A stretch of DNA of 53,593 nt from Psychrosphaera sp. Lineage in GTDB: Bacteria > Pseudomonadota > Gammaproteobacteria > Enterobacterales > Alteromonadaceae. The stretch covers positions 1 to 53,593 of the forward strand of contig JAOHFM010000007.1 of assembly GCA_028098005.1 (NCBI GenBank), read 5' to 3'. A program made the position numbers and the translations under genes. The notes beneath the pieces were generated by a model. It worked only from the letters and a program-made list of their open reading frames with translations, was not told the DNA's origin and did no database searches. Shown here one piece after another: positions 26,834 to 36,208 of this stretch (positions within the stretch are counted from its first letter, which is position 1; every line of letters begins with the position of its first letter).

Positions 26834-27331
26834 TTACTCGGGTAACGCAATTCTCTTCCAAGTTTCAGAACCTTCAAAGTGTAAACTCGTAGCTGGTCCT
26901 CTTCCTTCTATATTGACAATATTAAACTGTTCATCCCAAATTTCTCTCAGTGAATCTTGACGTACGACCAGGCCTTTTAAGTCTTTAGGCATTTTAATCT
27001 CTTGGTAAACCCAAAAATACCCAGCATCATTTTGATACCCAACTAAGCTAAGCGGAAGAGCTTCATTAAGGCTAGTACGTAGCTCAAACTTTTCCTCAAC
27101 ATAGGCAGCAAACTTTGCTTGGGTCATCTCATCTGCAATGATGTCTGCTTTAGCATCAAACAACTGCCAAGCAGCCTCTTCAGCATCGTGCAGCATAAAA
27201 CGATGCATGACTTCAATATGATCCGTTCTTTCATTGAATAATACGATGGTAAACGCAGACTTCATTTTATGTGCATTAATTGGCAGTGCTGAAAACAGCA
27301 GTACCATCACTATAGTGATAATTCTAAACAA
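26834..27331 (-). CDS. DUF6702 family exported protein
   Basis: 165 residues. Signal peptide at 1-20 (MFRIITIVMVLLFSALPINA), then a soluble domain beginning HKMKSAFTIVLFNERTDHIEVMHRF, with DAEEAAWQLF and the FWVYQEIKMP strand, features of DUF6702. Function unknown. In several Alteromonadales a DUF6702 gene follows an M1 peptidase gene as here (recollection, not a search). It lies about 90 bp downstream of that peptidase, but a strong terminator hairpin lies between them, so its expression should depend on read-through or its own promoter. Confidence 0.82.
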   Translation of the reverse strand: MFRIITIVMVLLFSALPINAHKMKSAFTIVLFNERTDHIEVMHRFMLHDAEEAAWQLFDAKADIIADEMTQAKFAAYVEEKFELRTSLNEALPLSLVGYQNDAGYFWVYQEIKMPKDLKGLVVRQDSLREIWDEQFNIVNIEGRGPATSLHFEGSETWKRIALPE

Positions 27332-27343
27332 CGTTAACTCTCC

Positions 27344-27371
27344 AAAAAAAATGCCCGAACAGTTCGGGCAT
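27344..27371 (-). terminator. Intrinsic terminator between the M1 peptidase and DUF6702 genes
   Basis: A 10-bp inverted repeat (ATGCCCGAAC at 27351-27360, GTTCGGGCAT at 27362-27371), with seven A residues on the plus strand at 27344-27350, reads on the minus strand as a hairpin followed by a T run. Confidence 0.88.
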
Positions 27372-27424
27372 TTATTGTAACCTTATATCACCTCGCGTAA
27401 AGCGGGCTTTATAGTGTTTTTAAA

Positions 27425-29914
27425 TTAAGCTTCTGTCTCAGATTCAGACTCTTTTTTCTTTTTGTCTTTATCTTCGTCAGTTTTTAATTTTGTTTTAATA
27501 TCTTGCATGATGTCACGGCTTGCACCCGTTGCGCTGCGCTTAGATTTATAAGCTTCAACACGTGAAGGGATGATTCGACGTGGGTACATGTTGTTTTCGT
27601 TGTTTACATCTGCAGTATCCCAAGTAGGGTCAACTACAACACCAACAACTTCTTTATCTTTGTCAGTAACAACTAGCTTTTTAACATGCTTAGGAGAACG
27701 TCTCCAAATTTCAGCAGGAATATAACGATCTTCTTTAGTACCGTCAGCATATTCTAGTTGAAGCAAGATTGGCATAACCAAACCACCTAGGTTATTAAAC
27801 TCAATAACGTAGTAGTTTTTGTCTTCTGCAACTGCACGCTCAAATACACGTTTTTCCCATGGCTTAAGACCTTTAAGGAAGCTGTTATATTTGTTGCGTT
27901 CTTTATTCGTTACAGTGAAGCGATCGTTTTCGTCGTAGAAGTCAGAAACATCAGGGTTACTTTCAAGCCACGTTTTCATGCCAGCTTCTTGATTCTTTTT
28001 AAGGAACAATGCTTGAGGCTTGTCATTTTCGATATCACGCATACGAGCCATATCGATGTCTGGGTTTTTGGTATCCATGCGCAATTTGTAAACACCATCT
28101 ACAGAGATATCTACATGGTCTGTTGTGTAGAACCAACCAGTCCAGAACCAGTCTAAGTCAACACCTGATGCTTCTTCCATAGTACGGAAAAAATCAGATG
28201 GAGTAGGGCGTTTGTATTTCCAGCGTTGAGAGTACTCTTTAAATGCATAGTCAAATAACTCACGACCTAAAACAACTTCACGAAGAATGTTTAAAGCAGC
28301 AGCTGGTTTTGAGTAAGCATTTGGACCTAAACGAAGCACGCTATCAGACTGAGTCATGATAGGAACCTGAACGTTACTCTTCATGTAGTTAGTAATGTAT
28401 CGAGGTTCAACACCCCAAGGAATTGTTGGATCCCATTCACGACATGCAACAGCGTCTAGGAAACTGTTAAGACCTTCGTCCATCCAAGTCCATTGGCGCT
28501 CATCTGAGTTAACAACCATTGGGAAGTAAATGTGACCAATTTCGTGGATAACAACACCAATTAAGAAACGTTTTTCGGCTTGAGTATAAGTACGAGTGCC
28601 GTCGTCTTGTAGTTTAGTACGAGGACCATTAAAGGTAATCATTGGGTATTCCATGCCACCAACTGGGCCATTTACTGACTGAGCTGTAGGGTATGGGTAA
28701 TCAAAAGAGAATCTAGAGTAAACTTCCATAGTGTGAACAATAGCTTCAGTAGAATATTTCTTCCAAAGGTCGCCACCTTCTTTAGGGTAGAAAGACATTG
28801 CCATAACGAATGGTTGGTCTTTACCGCCTTGGTCATAACCTTTAGCGTCCCACATGAATTTACGAGATGATGCCCAAGCAAAGTCACGAACGTTTTCTGC
28901 TTCAAAGCGCCATGTTTTAGACTTAGTTGTGCCTTCTTTTTCGTTTTCTAACGCTTCTTCAGCCGTTACAACAAAAACAGGACGTTTCGCATTTTTAGCT
29001 TCTTCTAAACGTTTACGCTGAGTGCTTGTTAATACGTCTCTTGGGTTATCTAAAACACCCGTTGAAGAAACGATGTGGTCAGCAGGAACTGTAATTTCTA
29101 CTTCGTAGTCACCAAATTCAAGAGTGAATTCGCCGCGGCCAATAAACTCTTTGTTGTGCCAACCTTCGTAGTCAGTGAACGCGTGTAAACGCGGGAACCA
29201 CTGCGCTAGCAAGAAGATGTCATTACCACCTTCACGAGCGTCGTCAGGGAAGTGCTCATAACCTGCACGTGCAGACACTGCATCTTCTTCAACAATGTTA
29301 AAACCAAAGTCCATTTCGAACTCAACGGTTTTACCAGGTTTAAGAGGGCGGTCTAAGTCAATGCGAAGGTTAGTACCAACTACCGTAATTTTAAGAGGGC
29401 GATCTTTACTATTTCTAACAGCAAGAACGTCATAACCTAGTTCATTGTCAGCTAAGAATTGTTGGCGACGTAATTCACCAAGACTTAATCTTGCTGGCTT
29501 ACCGTTACCGCCAGCTGAAGTTGCAGGACCACGACGACCAATTCCAGCAAATGCAGTACCAGCTTCTGCGATTGAATCATCATGGTATTTATTCTGTTCT
29601 AACTGCATCCACAAGTACTTTAGAGTATGTGGCGAGTTATTTTTATAGGTAATGTTTTGAGTAGCATCTAAACGACGTTTTTCTTCGTTTAGTTTTACTT
29701 TAATTTTGTAATCGACTTTCTGTTGCCAGTATTTTTCACCTGGTTCACCCGTAGCAGCACGATATACATTTGGTGTTGGAAGGATTTCTTCCATTTGACG
29801 GAACTTGTCTTCAAAGTCCCCTTTTGTTTGCTTAACGGCACTTGCAGACGCTGTCGCACTGACAGTAATTGCGAATGCTAGGGTCAACAAACGTCTAAAA
29901 TTACGATTATTCAT
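27425..29914 (-). CDS. M1 family zinc metallopeptidase
   Basis: 829 residues. A signal peptide (about 1-26, ending SASA) exports it. The catalytic zinc site is HEIGH (457-461) with the third ligand in WTWMDEGLNSF (Glu480), and the substrate-recognition GPVGGMEYP (about 417-425) replaces the usual GAMEN motif, as in exported M1-type peptidases. It should cleave N-terminal residues from peptides in the periplasm or outside the cell. Residues 300-330 are a charged insertion, and the C-terminus is a very charged Lys/Asp/Glu tail. Upstream of a terminator and the DUF6702 gene; the divergent partner is the Hsp70-family gene, 279 bp away. Confidence 0.92.
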   Translation of the reverse strand: MNNRNFRRLLTLAFAITVSATASASAVKQTKGDFEDKFRQMEEILPTPNVYRAATGEPGEKYWQQKVDYKIKVKLNEEKRRLDATQNITYKNNSPHTLKYLWMQLEQNKYHDDSIAEAGTAFAGIGRRGPATSAGGNGKPARLSLGELRRQQFLADNELGYDVLAVRNSKDRPLKITVVGTNLRIDLDRPLKPGKTVEFEMDFGFNIVEEDAVSARAGYEHFPDDAREGGNDIFLLAQWFPRLHAFTDYEGWHNKEFIGRGEFTLEFGDYEVEITVPADHIVSSTGVLDNPRDVLTSTQRKRLEEAKNAKRPVFVVTAEEALENEKEGTTKSKTWRFEAENVRDFAWASSRKFMWDAKGYDQGGKDQPFVMAMSFYPKEGGDLWKKYSTEAIVHTMEVYSRFSFDYPYPTAQSVNGPVGGMEYPMITFNGPRTKLQDDGTRTYTQAEKRFLIGVVIHEIGHIYFPMVVNSDERQWTWMDEGLNSFLDAVACREWDPTIPWGVEPRYITNYMKSNVQVPIMTQSDSVLRLGPNAYSKPAAALNILREVVLGRELFDYAFKEYSQRWKYKRPTPSDFFRTMEEASGVDLDWFWTGWFYTTDHVDISVDGVYKLRMDTKNPDIDMARMRDIENDKPQALFLKKNQEAGMKTWLESNPDVSDFYDENDRFTVTNKERNKYNSFLKGLKPWEKRVFERAVAEDKNYYVIEFNNLGGLVMPILLQLEYADGTKEDRYIPAEIWRRSPKHVKKLVVTDKDKEVVGVVVDPTWDTADVNNENNMYPRRIIPSRVEAYKSKRSATGASRDIMQDIKTKLKTDEDKDKKKKESESETEA

Positions 29915-30193
29915 AATATTACCACGTTATCCTATTCATTTTGCTGGTTAAATTTGACGTAGAATCTCACGTTCTAATCGCCAAGATTAGCCGTTAAGAC
30001 TAACAAAAAACATTGCGAAAAAACACAGTTTTAACCCTGTAACTGCGCCACTCATCGAAAACACTCTTACAGGCGTATTGAGGATGTGTTTTGTAGTGGG
30101 TCGCAAATAATTATTTTTATGCAAAAACGGGTGGTTTTTTTTTGCGACTTGGATAGAATCGCCTACTCATTTTTTTAAGGGGATATATTTTCC

Positions 30194-31693
30194 ATGGTAA
30201 CCATTGGCATCGATTATGGTACTTCAAACTCAGAAGTAGTTTGGTTCGACGGTAATCAACATCATTACATTGAACTAGATAAAGATTCTAAAACGCCATT
30301 TAAAATACGATCTTCTGTATTCATCTATTACGAAGATGACTTGCCGCTGCCTCCGGTGGAAGTGATTGAAGAAAAGGTCCAGCGTATAAAAGCCTCTATC
30401 TCTATGCAATTGGATAAGGCAAAAGACAAATACGAAGAAGCAACAACGCCAGCAGAGCAGCGCCGTCACTTAACACAAATTGATCAACTTCGAGGTGAGT
30501 TTCATAACACGCCTAAGTTGCAGCGTCGTGCCATCAATGAATTATTAAAAAACCAGTCAGTAGACGATTTACCGCTCCATAAAATGGTTGAGACAGGCAC
30601 TTTTCTGTTCGGCGAGGCTGGTTTTAAGCAGTATTTAAAAACACCAGAAAAAGGGCGCTTAATTTATTCACCTAAAAACTTTTTGGGTGCGAATTTATTG
30701 TCTGGTCAAAAAGATGCGTTTGTTGGATTAATTGCCAAACAACTTGCATTCTTTAAAGAAGCGGCAGAAAAACAATTAGGCCAGAAAGTAGGTGGTGTGG
30801 TTGTTGGTCGCCCGGTAAAGTATCACGGAACTCGTGGTGAGCAAGGCAATCAGCAGGCCATTACAATAATGACTGCGGCAGCAGAACAAGCTGGCTTTGA
30901 AAAAATTGATTTCCTTGAAGAACCAATTGCAGCGGCGTATCGAATTGAGCAGCAATTAGATAGTGAAAAAGTTGCCTTAGTTGTCGATATAGGTGGTGGT
31001 ACAACGGATATTTGTGTGATCCGTTTAGGGACCCAAAAACAACAAGACTATGACCGCCAGCAAGATGTATTGTCTGTAACTGGAACGCGTTTAGGTGGCA
31101 TGGAATGCGACAAAAACTTGATCCTTAAGTCTATTGCGACAGAAATGGGCTTAGGTACAGAAACGACAAACGGCATTCCAATTCCTCCGTTATATTTTAA
31201 CGACATGGTTGCGGTAGATGATATTCCTCGCTTAAACAAGTTCTTTTCTGATGAGATGGGATTAGAAATTTCACAAACTATCTCTGTTGCAAAAGAGCCT
31301 GAGAAGTTAGATAAACTTTTAATTGTTCAAGAAGAGAAGCTATCAGCTCGTTTGGTTAACTCCTCAAGAATGGCAAAAGAAATGCTGTCTGAGAAAAACC
31401 ATATTGTACTGCCTTTGAAGTACATTCAGTCTGATTTTCAGGTTGAGCTAACGGAAGCTGATTTAAAACGTTCAATGTTAGCGTGGATGACGCGAGTAAA
31501 GGCGTTGGTTAAAGAATGTTTAGATAAAACTGAAGTTCAACCAGAGATTTTATTTGTGACTGGAGGCATGAGTCTATCGCCTGTGGTACAGCAGGAGATC
31601 AAAGCCATGCTACCTGATTTACCAACTGTGACAGCAGATGCATTTAAATCTATCTCTGAAGGTTTGAGCATTCAAGCATCAAGAATGAAGTAG
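30194..31693 (+). CDS. yegD: Hsp70-family chaperone-like protein, YegD type
   Basis: 499 residues with an actin-like ATPase fold: phosphate 1 loop GIDYGTSNSEV at the N-terminus, phosphate 2 VVDIGGGTTDICV in the middle and adenosine motif VTGGMSLSPVV near the C-terminus. The usual Hsp70 substrate-binding domain is missing; a helical insertion (about 60-125, KVQRIKASISMQ and RRHLTQIDQL) takes its place as in E. coli YegD (450 residues). The role is unknown. The start ATG at 30194 follows AAGGGGATA. Its terminator overlaps the 3' end of the convergent serine hydrolase gene. Confidence 0.9.
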   Translation: MVTIGIDYGTSNSEVVWFDGNQHHYIELDKDSKTPFKIRSSVFIYYEDDLPLPPVEVIEEKVQRIKASISMQLDKAKDKYEEATTPAEQRRHLTQIDQLRGEFHNTPKLQRRAINELLKNQSVDDLPLHKMVETGTFLFGEAGFKQYLKTPEKGRLIYSPKNFLGANLLSGQKDAFVGLIAKQLAFFKEAAEKQLGQKVGGVVVGRPVKYHGTRGEQGNQQAITIMTAAAEQAGFEKIDFLEEPIAAAYRIEQQLDSEKVALVVDIGGGTTDICVIRLGTQKQQDYDRQQDVLSVTGTRLGGMECDKNLILKSIATEMGLGTETTNGIPIPPLYFNDMVAVDDIPRLNKFFSDEMGLEISQTISVAKEPEKLDKLLIVQEEKLSARLVNSSRMAKEMLSEKNHIVLPLKYIQSDFQVELTEADLKRSMLAWMTRVKALVKECLDKTEVQPEILFVTGGMSLSPVVQQEIKAMLPDLPTVTADAFKSISEGLSIQASRMK

Positions 31694-31793
31694 CGATTTA
31701 TTAACAGTTAATTCAGAATTAATTAGCCGTTAAGTAAGAGTGAAGTAACAAGATTACTCTGCTCTTACTAAAGAAAGCTTAAACGATGTAATA

Positions 31794-31817
31794 GGGCGCA
31801 GGTTAGCGCCCTTTTTC
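31794..31817 (+). terminator. Intrinsic terminator after yegD
   Basis: GGGCGC (31794-31799) and GCGCCC (31806-31811) form a perfect stem around AGGTTA, followed by five T residues. The stem also encodes the final codons of the opposing serine hydrolase gene. Confidence 0.82.
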
Positions 31818-33002
31818 TTGATCAATAGAGTGTTGAACAGCTCGATAAAATTCAGCTTTTTTGGACGCGTATTCTTTGTTAAGTGCCACTGGCCAATTGC
31901 CATTAACCGCAATAACTAAGTTTCTACTTGGGTCGACAAATATCCCTTGCCCAAATATCCCCTTTGCTTGAAAACTACCGTCATCATTTGTCCACCATTG
32001 ATACCCATAACCGTGTTCTTCATTGGTTGCTACTTTCGTTTGAGTTGCGTTGGCAATCCAATCTTCAGGGACAATCGCTTCGTTATTTACCTTGGCACCT
32101 TTAAGAATAAACTGTCCAAATCTTAAAAAGTCTCTAGTGGTTGCTTGAATACAACAACCACCAATTTCATTTCCAGAAGGACCTAAAATCCATGATGCAT
32201 CATGTTCAACGCCAATTTTGGACCAAATTTTATTAGACAGATAATCAGCAAGGGGCATATCTATCGCTTTTTGCAAAAGCAAACCTATTAAATTTGTTTC
32301 TCCGGTACTGTAAGCCCAATGTGTTCCAGCCTCATAAGCTCTTGGCAACTGACGCATATAACTAGCAATAGAATTTACACCTGGCTCCGGCTCGTGGAAG
32401 TTGAACTTAGAGACATCAGAGTTTGGATCGTTGTAATCTTCGTTCCATTTAATCCCAGATGTCATAGTAATAAGCTGTTCAATAGTGACATTATCATACT
32501 CACTGCCTTTCATTGACGTTACGTAGTCGCTAACTTTGTCCTGAAGGCTTTTGATGTGACCGTCTTTTAATGCCGCACCAATGAGTGTAGATGTAAATGA
32601 CTTGGCCACAGAAAAGCTGGTCCACTTTTTTTCCGATGTAAAGCCTAAACCATATCGTTCCAACCTCACTTTGCCATTGTGAATAACAACTAAACCGGCA
32701 ACTCTGCTATCGGCAATATAATGTTCTATAACCTCGCTAGGGAGGTCGAACGGTTGACCAATAGGTAATTTGACAACATTTTCAGGATCTGAGTTTATGG
32801 TGTTTTTGTTGATGACAGGAAGGCTATCCAATGATTGAAATCCAGCATCTCTTTGAGCTTGAGTCCAAAAAAGCACATTAATATCTGGTGGCGGATTCAG
32901 AATTAAATAACGGACATTTTTATCTAGTGAAGACCACAATAGTCCAACTACTACTGAGATAGCCAATAGGCCTGATAGTGTCCATTTCAACGATTTTTTC
33001 AT
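31803..33002 (-). CDS. Serine hydrolase, class C beta-lactamase / DD-peptidase-like family
   Basis: 399 residues. One N-terminal membrane segment or uncleaved signal (about 7-27) precedes the catalytic domain. The active site SxxK is in WTSFSVAKSFTSTLIG, the second element YxN is represented by WAYSTGETN, and the third box is near AKGIFGQGIFVDP, where KTG is replaced, as is common in the esterase/peptidase branch. A pair of cysteines in IGGCCIQATTRD is notable. Likely acts in the periplasm on an ester, amide or peptidoglycan substrate; antibiotic hydrolysis should not be assumed. Single gene on the minus strand upstream of the convergent yegD terminator. Confidence 0.88.
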   Translation of the reverse strand: MKKSLKWTLSGLLAISVVVGLLWSSLDKNVRYLILNPPPDINVLFWTQAQRDAGFQSLDSLPVINKNTINSDPENVVKLPIGQPFDLPSEVIEHYIADSRVAGLVVIHNGKVRLERYGLGFTSEKKWTSFSVAKSFTSTLIGAALKDGHIKSLQDKVSDYVTSMKGSEYDNVTIEQLITMTSGIKWNEDYNDPNSDVSKFNFHEPEPGVNSIASYMRQLPRAYEAGTHWAYSTGETNLIGLLLQKAIDMPLADYLSNKIWSKIGVEHDASWILGPSGNEIGGCCIQATTRDFLRFGQFILKGAKVNNEAIVPEDWIANATQTKVATNEEHGYGYQWWTNDDGSFQAKGIFGQGIFVDPSRNLVIAVNGNWPVALNKEYASKKAEFYRAVQHSIDQEKGR

Positions 33003-33046
33003 ACTTCGTAGCTAATCCTTTGGCTGTGAGTGTTGCTAAATAAAAC

Positions 33047-34396
33047 TTAGTGCTCTGGTGTTATTCTAGCGATTAATTCGCCATTTGCGAGTCGAATATT
33101 AATCAGTTCATCGTTATTAACTTGTGTTCGGTCTGAAATTACCTTTCCAGAGGTGTTTGTCGTAATGCTATAGCCTCTAGTTAACGTAGCGAGTGGGCTA
33201 ACAATGTTAAGCTTTTCAGTAGCAGAGTTAAATTGGTTCTGCTTTCTAATTAGTGTGGCCTGAATCAATTTTGGTAATGCAGAATTGGCATACTCAAGGC
33301 GCTGTTTTGCCGTATTTAATGCATGTTTAGGAGACAAACTACTTAGACGCTCCTTATTTATGTTTTCCCGTTGTTTTGCAGACTTTAACATTGCCAACAT
33401 CGACCGTTGCAAAGCCATTTGCAGCTCATCATTTTTTTGCTGGGCTAGTTGCAGCTGATAGCTTGGGTGTAACAAGGATAACGAACGTTTTAGCTGGTTT
33501 TGTTGGTTTTTATTAGCTTGGTGCTGGTGCGCGTATGCTCTAATTAGTCGACTATGTAGGTTTCTTACTTTAGTGACTAACTCACTATTATCTGTAGAAA
33601 CAATTTCCGCCGCTGCTGAAGGCGTCGGGGCTCTTAGGTCGGCAACAAAGTCGGAAATTGAAACGTCAACTTCATGTCCAACGGCACTGATAACAGGAAT
33701 AGCAGAGTTATAAATAGTATGCGCTAAGCCTTCGTCGTTAAAGCTCCAGAGATCTTCTAAAGAACCACCGCCTCGACCAACAATTAAAACATCAACCTCT
33801 TGGCGAACATTAGCGGTATTAATCGCCCACATTATATTGTCAGCAGCTTGTTTGCCTTGAACCATAGTTGGGTAAATAATGACTTCTGTTTGTGGCGAGC
33901 GACGTTGTAAAACCGTTAGTATATCGTGTACCGCAGCTCCGGTAGGGCTTGTTACTAAGCCAACACGTTTAGGCTCTTTAGGGATAATTTGCTTAGAATC
34001 TTGATCAAACAACCCCATTTTTAATAAATTGTTTTTTAATGCTTCAAATTCTTGCTTTAAAAGGCCTTCACCTGCTGGCTCCATCAACTCTACAATAAGT
34101 TGATAATCACCTCTAGGTTCATAAAGACTCAAGCGCCCGCGAACCAATACTTGGGTACCATTTTCTACGCTGGTTCTTACGTTTCTATTGTTACCACGAA
34201 ACATCGCACCTTTAATTTGCGCTTTGTTATCTTTTAGTGAGAAGTACCAATGACCACTCGTCGCTTTTACTAAATTTGAAATTTCACCACTGATCCAAAC
34301 GTTTAAAAACTCAGCTTCAAGCAACATACGAGCTTTTTGGTTAAGCTCGGATACTTGATAAATTTTCTGTTGATTTGAAGTGGTTGTGGTAGTCAC
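33047..34396 (-). CDS. xseA: Exodeoxyribonuclease VII large subunit
   Basis: 449 residues, near the E. coli length of 456. N-terminal OB fold (about 10-105) with VSELNQKARMLLEAEF and WISGEISNLVKATSGHWYFSLKD; catalytic domain with VGLVTSPTGAAVHDI, the GRGGGSLEDLWSFNDE and the AVGHEVDVSISDFVADLRAPTPSAAAE segments; then a coiled coil (about 270-390) and the C-terminal LTRGYSITT motif. With XseB (not in the window) it degrades single-stranded DNA. Divergently transcribed from guaB, an arrangement also seen in E. coli and most gammaproteobacteria. Confidence 0.97.
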   Translation of the reverse strand: MTTTTTSNQQKIYQVSELNQKARMLLEAEFLNVWISGEISNLVKATSGHWYFSLKDNKAQIKGAMFRGNNRNVRTSVENGTQVLVRGRLSLYEPRGDYQLIVELMEPAGEGLLKQEFEALKNNLLKMGLFDQDSKQIIPKEPKRVGLVTSPTGAAVHDILTVLQRRSPQTEVIIYPTMVQGKQAADNIMWAINTANVRQEVDVLIVGRGGGSLEDLWSFNDEGLAHTIYNSAIPVISAVGHEVDVSISDFVADLRAPTPSAAAEIVSTDNSELVTKVRNLHSRLIRAYAHQHQANKNQQNQLKRSLSLLHPSYQLQLAQQKNDELQMALQRSMLAMLKSAKQRENINKERLSSLSPKHALNTAKQRLEYANSALPKLIQATLIRKQNQFNSATEKLNIVSPLATLTRGYSITTNTSGKVISDRTQVNNDELINIRLANGELIARITPEH

Positions 34397-34519
34397 ATTA
34401 ATCCTAAACTTTGTAAATAACGGGCAAAGTCTAATGAATAGCGTCCGTTAGTCAACTAATACCCTCGTTGAAAATACATAAGCGCATGATGAAAAAATCA
34501 ATTTGTAGTGAAATATTGG

Positions 34520-34548
34520 TTTACGAACCACAACTTTTCAATTAAAAT
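34520..34548 (+). promoter_or_regulatory. Candidate promoter of guaB
   Basis: TTTACG (34520-34525) and TAAAAT (34543-34548) separated by 17 bp resemble a sigma-70 promoter, about 50 bp before the guaB start. Sequence match only; no PurR box is recognisable. Confidence 0.4.
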
Positions 34549-34596
34549 GCGACCGCAACATACTCCATCTACTTTTCATGTAAGGTACCAATTGCC

Positions 34597-36066
34597 ATGT
34601 TGCGGATAGTCAAAGAAGCCCTAACGTTTGACGACGTTTTATTAGTTCCAGGTCACTCCACCGTTCTTCCTCACGAAGCCAATTTAAAAACACGCTTAAC
34701 TCAAAAAATTGAGTTGAATATCCCTATGGTATCTTCAGCGATGGATACTGTAACGGAAGGCCGTTTAGCGATTGCATTAGCTCAAGAAGGCGGCATCGGA
34801 TTTATTCATAAAAATATGTCAATTCAAGCACAGGCGAATGAAGTTCGTCGTGTTAAAAAGTTTGAAAGTGGCGTAGTTTCAGACCCAGTTACTGTTTCCT
34901 CTCAAATCACTCTTGGTGAAGTTATGAAACTTGCTCACGAGCATGGTTTTTCTGGCTTCCCTGTGGTTGATGGTGACAATAACCTAGAAGGTATTGTTAC
35001 TGGTCGAGATTTGCGTTTTGAAACTAACTTAAAAGCAAAAGTAAGTTCAGTGATGACGCCTAAAGAAAAGTTGGTTACGGTTCATGAAGCGGCCGATCGC
35101 GATGCAGTAATGGCGTTAATGCATGAGCATCGAATAGAAAAGATTTTAGTAGTTGATGATGCGTTTAAATTAAAAGGCATGATTACCGTTAAAGATTTCC
35201 AAAAAGCAGATAGCAAGCCAAATGCTTGTAAAGATGAGCGCGGCAGCTTGCGCGTTGGCGCTGCTGTAGGAGTTGGTCCGGGTACAGGTGAGCGTATTGA
35301 CGCTTTAGTTAAAGCGGGCGTTGACGTTTTATTAATTGATACTTCCCATGGACACTCTCAAGGTGTTTTAGAGCGCGTAAAATGGGCACGTGAAAATTAT
35401 CCAGATTTACAAATTGTTGGCGGTAACGTTGCAACAGCTGATGGCGCACTTGCGTTAGTAGAAGCGGGTGTTAATGCTGTAAAAGTAGGTATTGGCCCAG
35501 GTTCAATTTGTACTACTCGTATTGTTACCGGTTGTGGTGTACCACAAATCACTGCGATTGCAGATGCGGTAGAAGCCCTTGCTGGCAAAGATATTCCAGT
35601 TATTGCTGATGGTGGTATTCGATTCTCAGGCGATATTTCAAAGGCCTTAGTAGCAGGAGCAAGCTGCGTTATGGTTGGCTCAATGTTAGCGGGTACCGAA
35701 GAAGCGCCAGGTGAGGTTGAACTTTACCAAGGTCGTTATTATAAGTCTTACCGCGGTATGGGCAGCCTAGGCGCAATGAATCAAAGTCATGGTTCTTCTG
35801 ATCGTTATTTCCAAAAGTCGGATAGTAATGAGAAGTTAGTGCCAGAAGGTATTGAAGGGCGTGTTGCTTATAAAGGCCCAATCGAAAATATTATTCATCA
35901 ACAGCTTGGTGGTATTCGCTCTGCAATGGGTCTGACTGGTTGTGCGTCAATTCATGAAATGAATACTAAACCTCAGTTTGTTCGTGTGACATCTGCGGGT
36001 ATGGGTGAATCTCACGTTCATGACGTACAAATTACGAAAGAAGCTCCAAACTATCGTTTAGGTTAG
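34597..36066 (+). CDS. guaB: Inosine-5'-monophosphate dehydrogenase
   Basis: 489 residues, one from E. coli length. Catalyses IMP + NAD+ to XMP, the committed step to GMP. TIM barrel begins [17 protein letters not shown]; two CBS domains at about 92-205 interrupt it ([17 protein letters not shown] and [17 protein letters not shown]); the catalytic Cys loop [10 protein letters not shown] is at about 300-309; the flap and K+-site region follows at MGSLGAMNQ. In cytoplasm, in an operon-like order with guaA 142 bp downstream, but separated by a likely hairpin terminator. Start ATG preceded by a weak AAGG site at 34581-34584. Confidence 0.98.
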   Translation: MLRIVKEALTFDDVLLVPGHSTVLPHEANLKTRLTQKIELNIPMVSSAMDTVTEGRLAIALAQEGGIGFIHKNMSIQAQANEVRRVKKFESGVVSDPVTVSSQITLGEVMKLAHEHGFSGFPVVDGDNNLEGIVTGRDLRFETNLKAKVSSVMTPKEKLVTVHEAADRDAVMALMHEHRIEKILVVDDAFKLKGMITVKDFQKADSKPNACKDERGSLRVGAAVGVGPGTGERIDALVKAGVDVLLIDTSHGHSQGVLERVKWARENYPDLQIVGGNVATADGALALVEAGVNAVKVGIGPGSICTTRIVTGCGVPQITAIADAVEALAGKDIPVIADGGIRFSGDISKALVAGASCVMVGSMLAGTEEAPGEVELYQGRYYKSYRGMGSLGAMNQSHGSSDRYFQKSDSNEKLVPEGIEGRVAYKGPIENIIHQQLGGIRSAMGLTGCASIHEMNTKPQFVRVTSAGMGESHVHDVQITKEAPNYRLG

Positions 36067-36125
36067 ATTTTTATATTGATACTTTTCAATAGGCTAAACT
36101 GAATAGAACTATTTATAAATAATGG

Positions 36126-36152
36126 CCGAGCTAATTCTAGTTCGGTCTTTTT
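36126..36152 (+). terminator. Hairpin between guaB and guaA
   Basis: CCGAGCT (36126-36132) pairs with AGTTCGG (36139-36145), one G-T pair, loop AATTCT, then a T-rich run. It may attenuate rather than fully stop transcription into guaA. Confidence 0.6.
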
Positions 36153-36208
36153 ACACCTAGTTAGCGGTATTTAACCTTTTCGCTAACCAACAATTAAAAG
36201 GCTAAAAC

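Noticed and set aside
31803..33002. Calling the serine hydrolase an antibiotic-resistance beta-lactamase
   Set aside because: SxxK and YxN-like elements are present, but the third box departs from KTG and related proteins are often esterases or peptidases.
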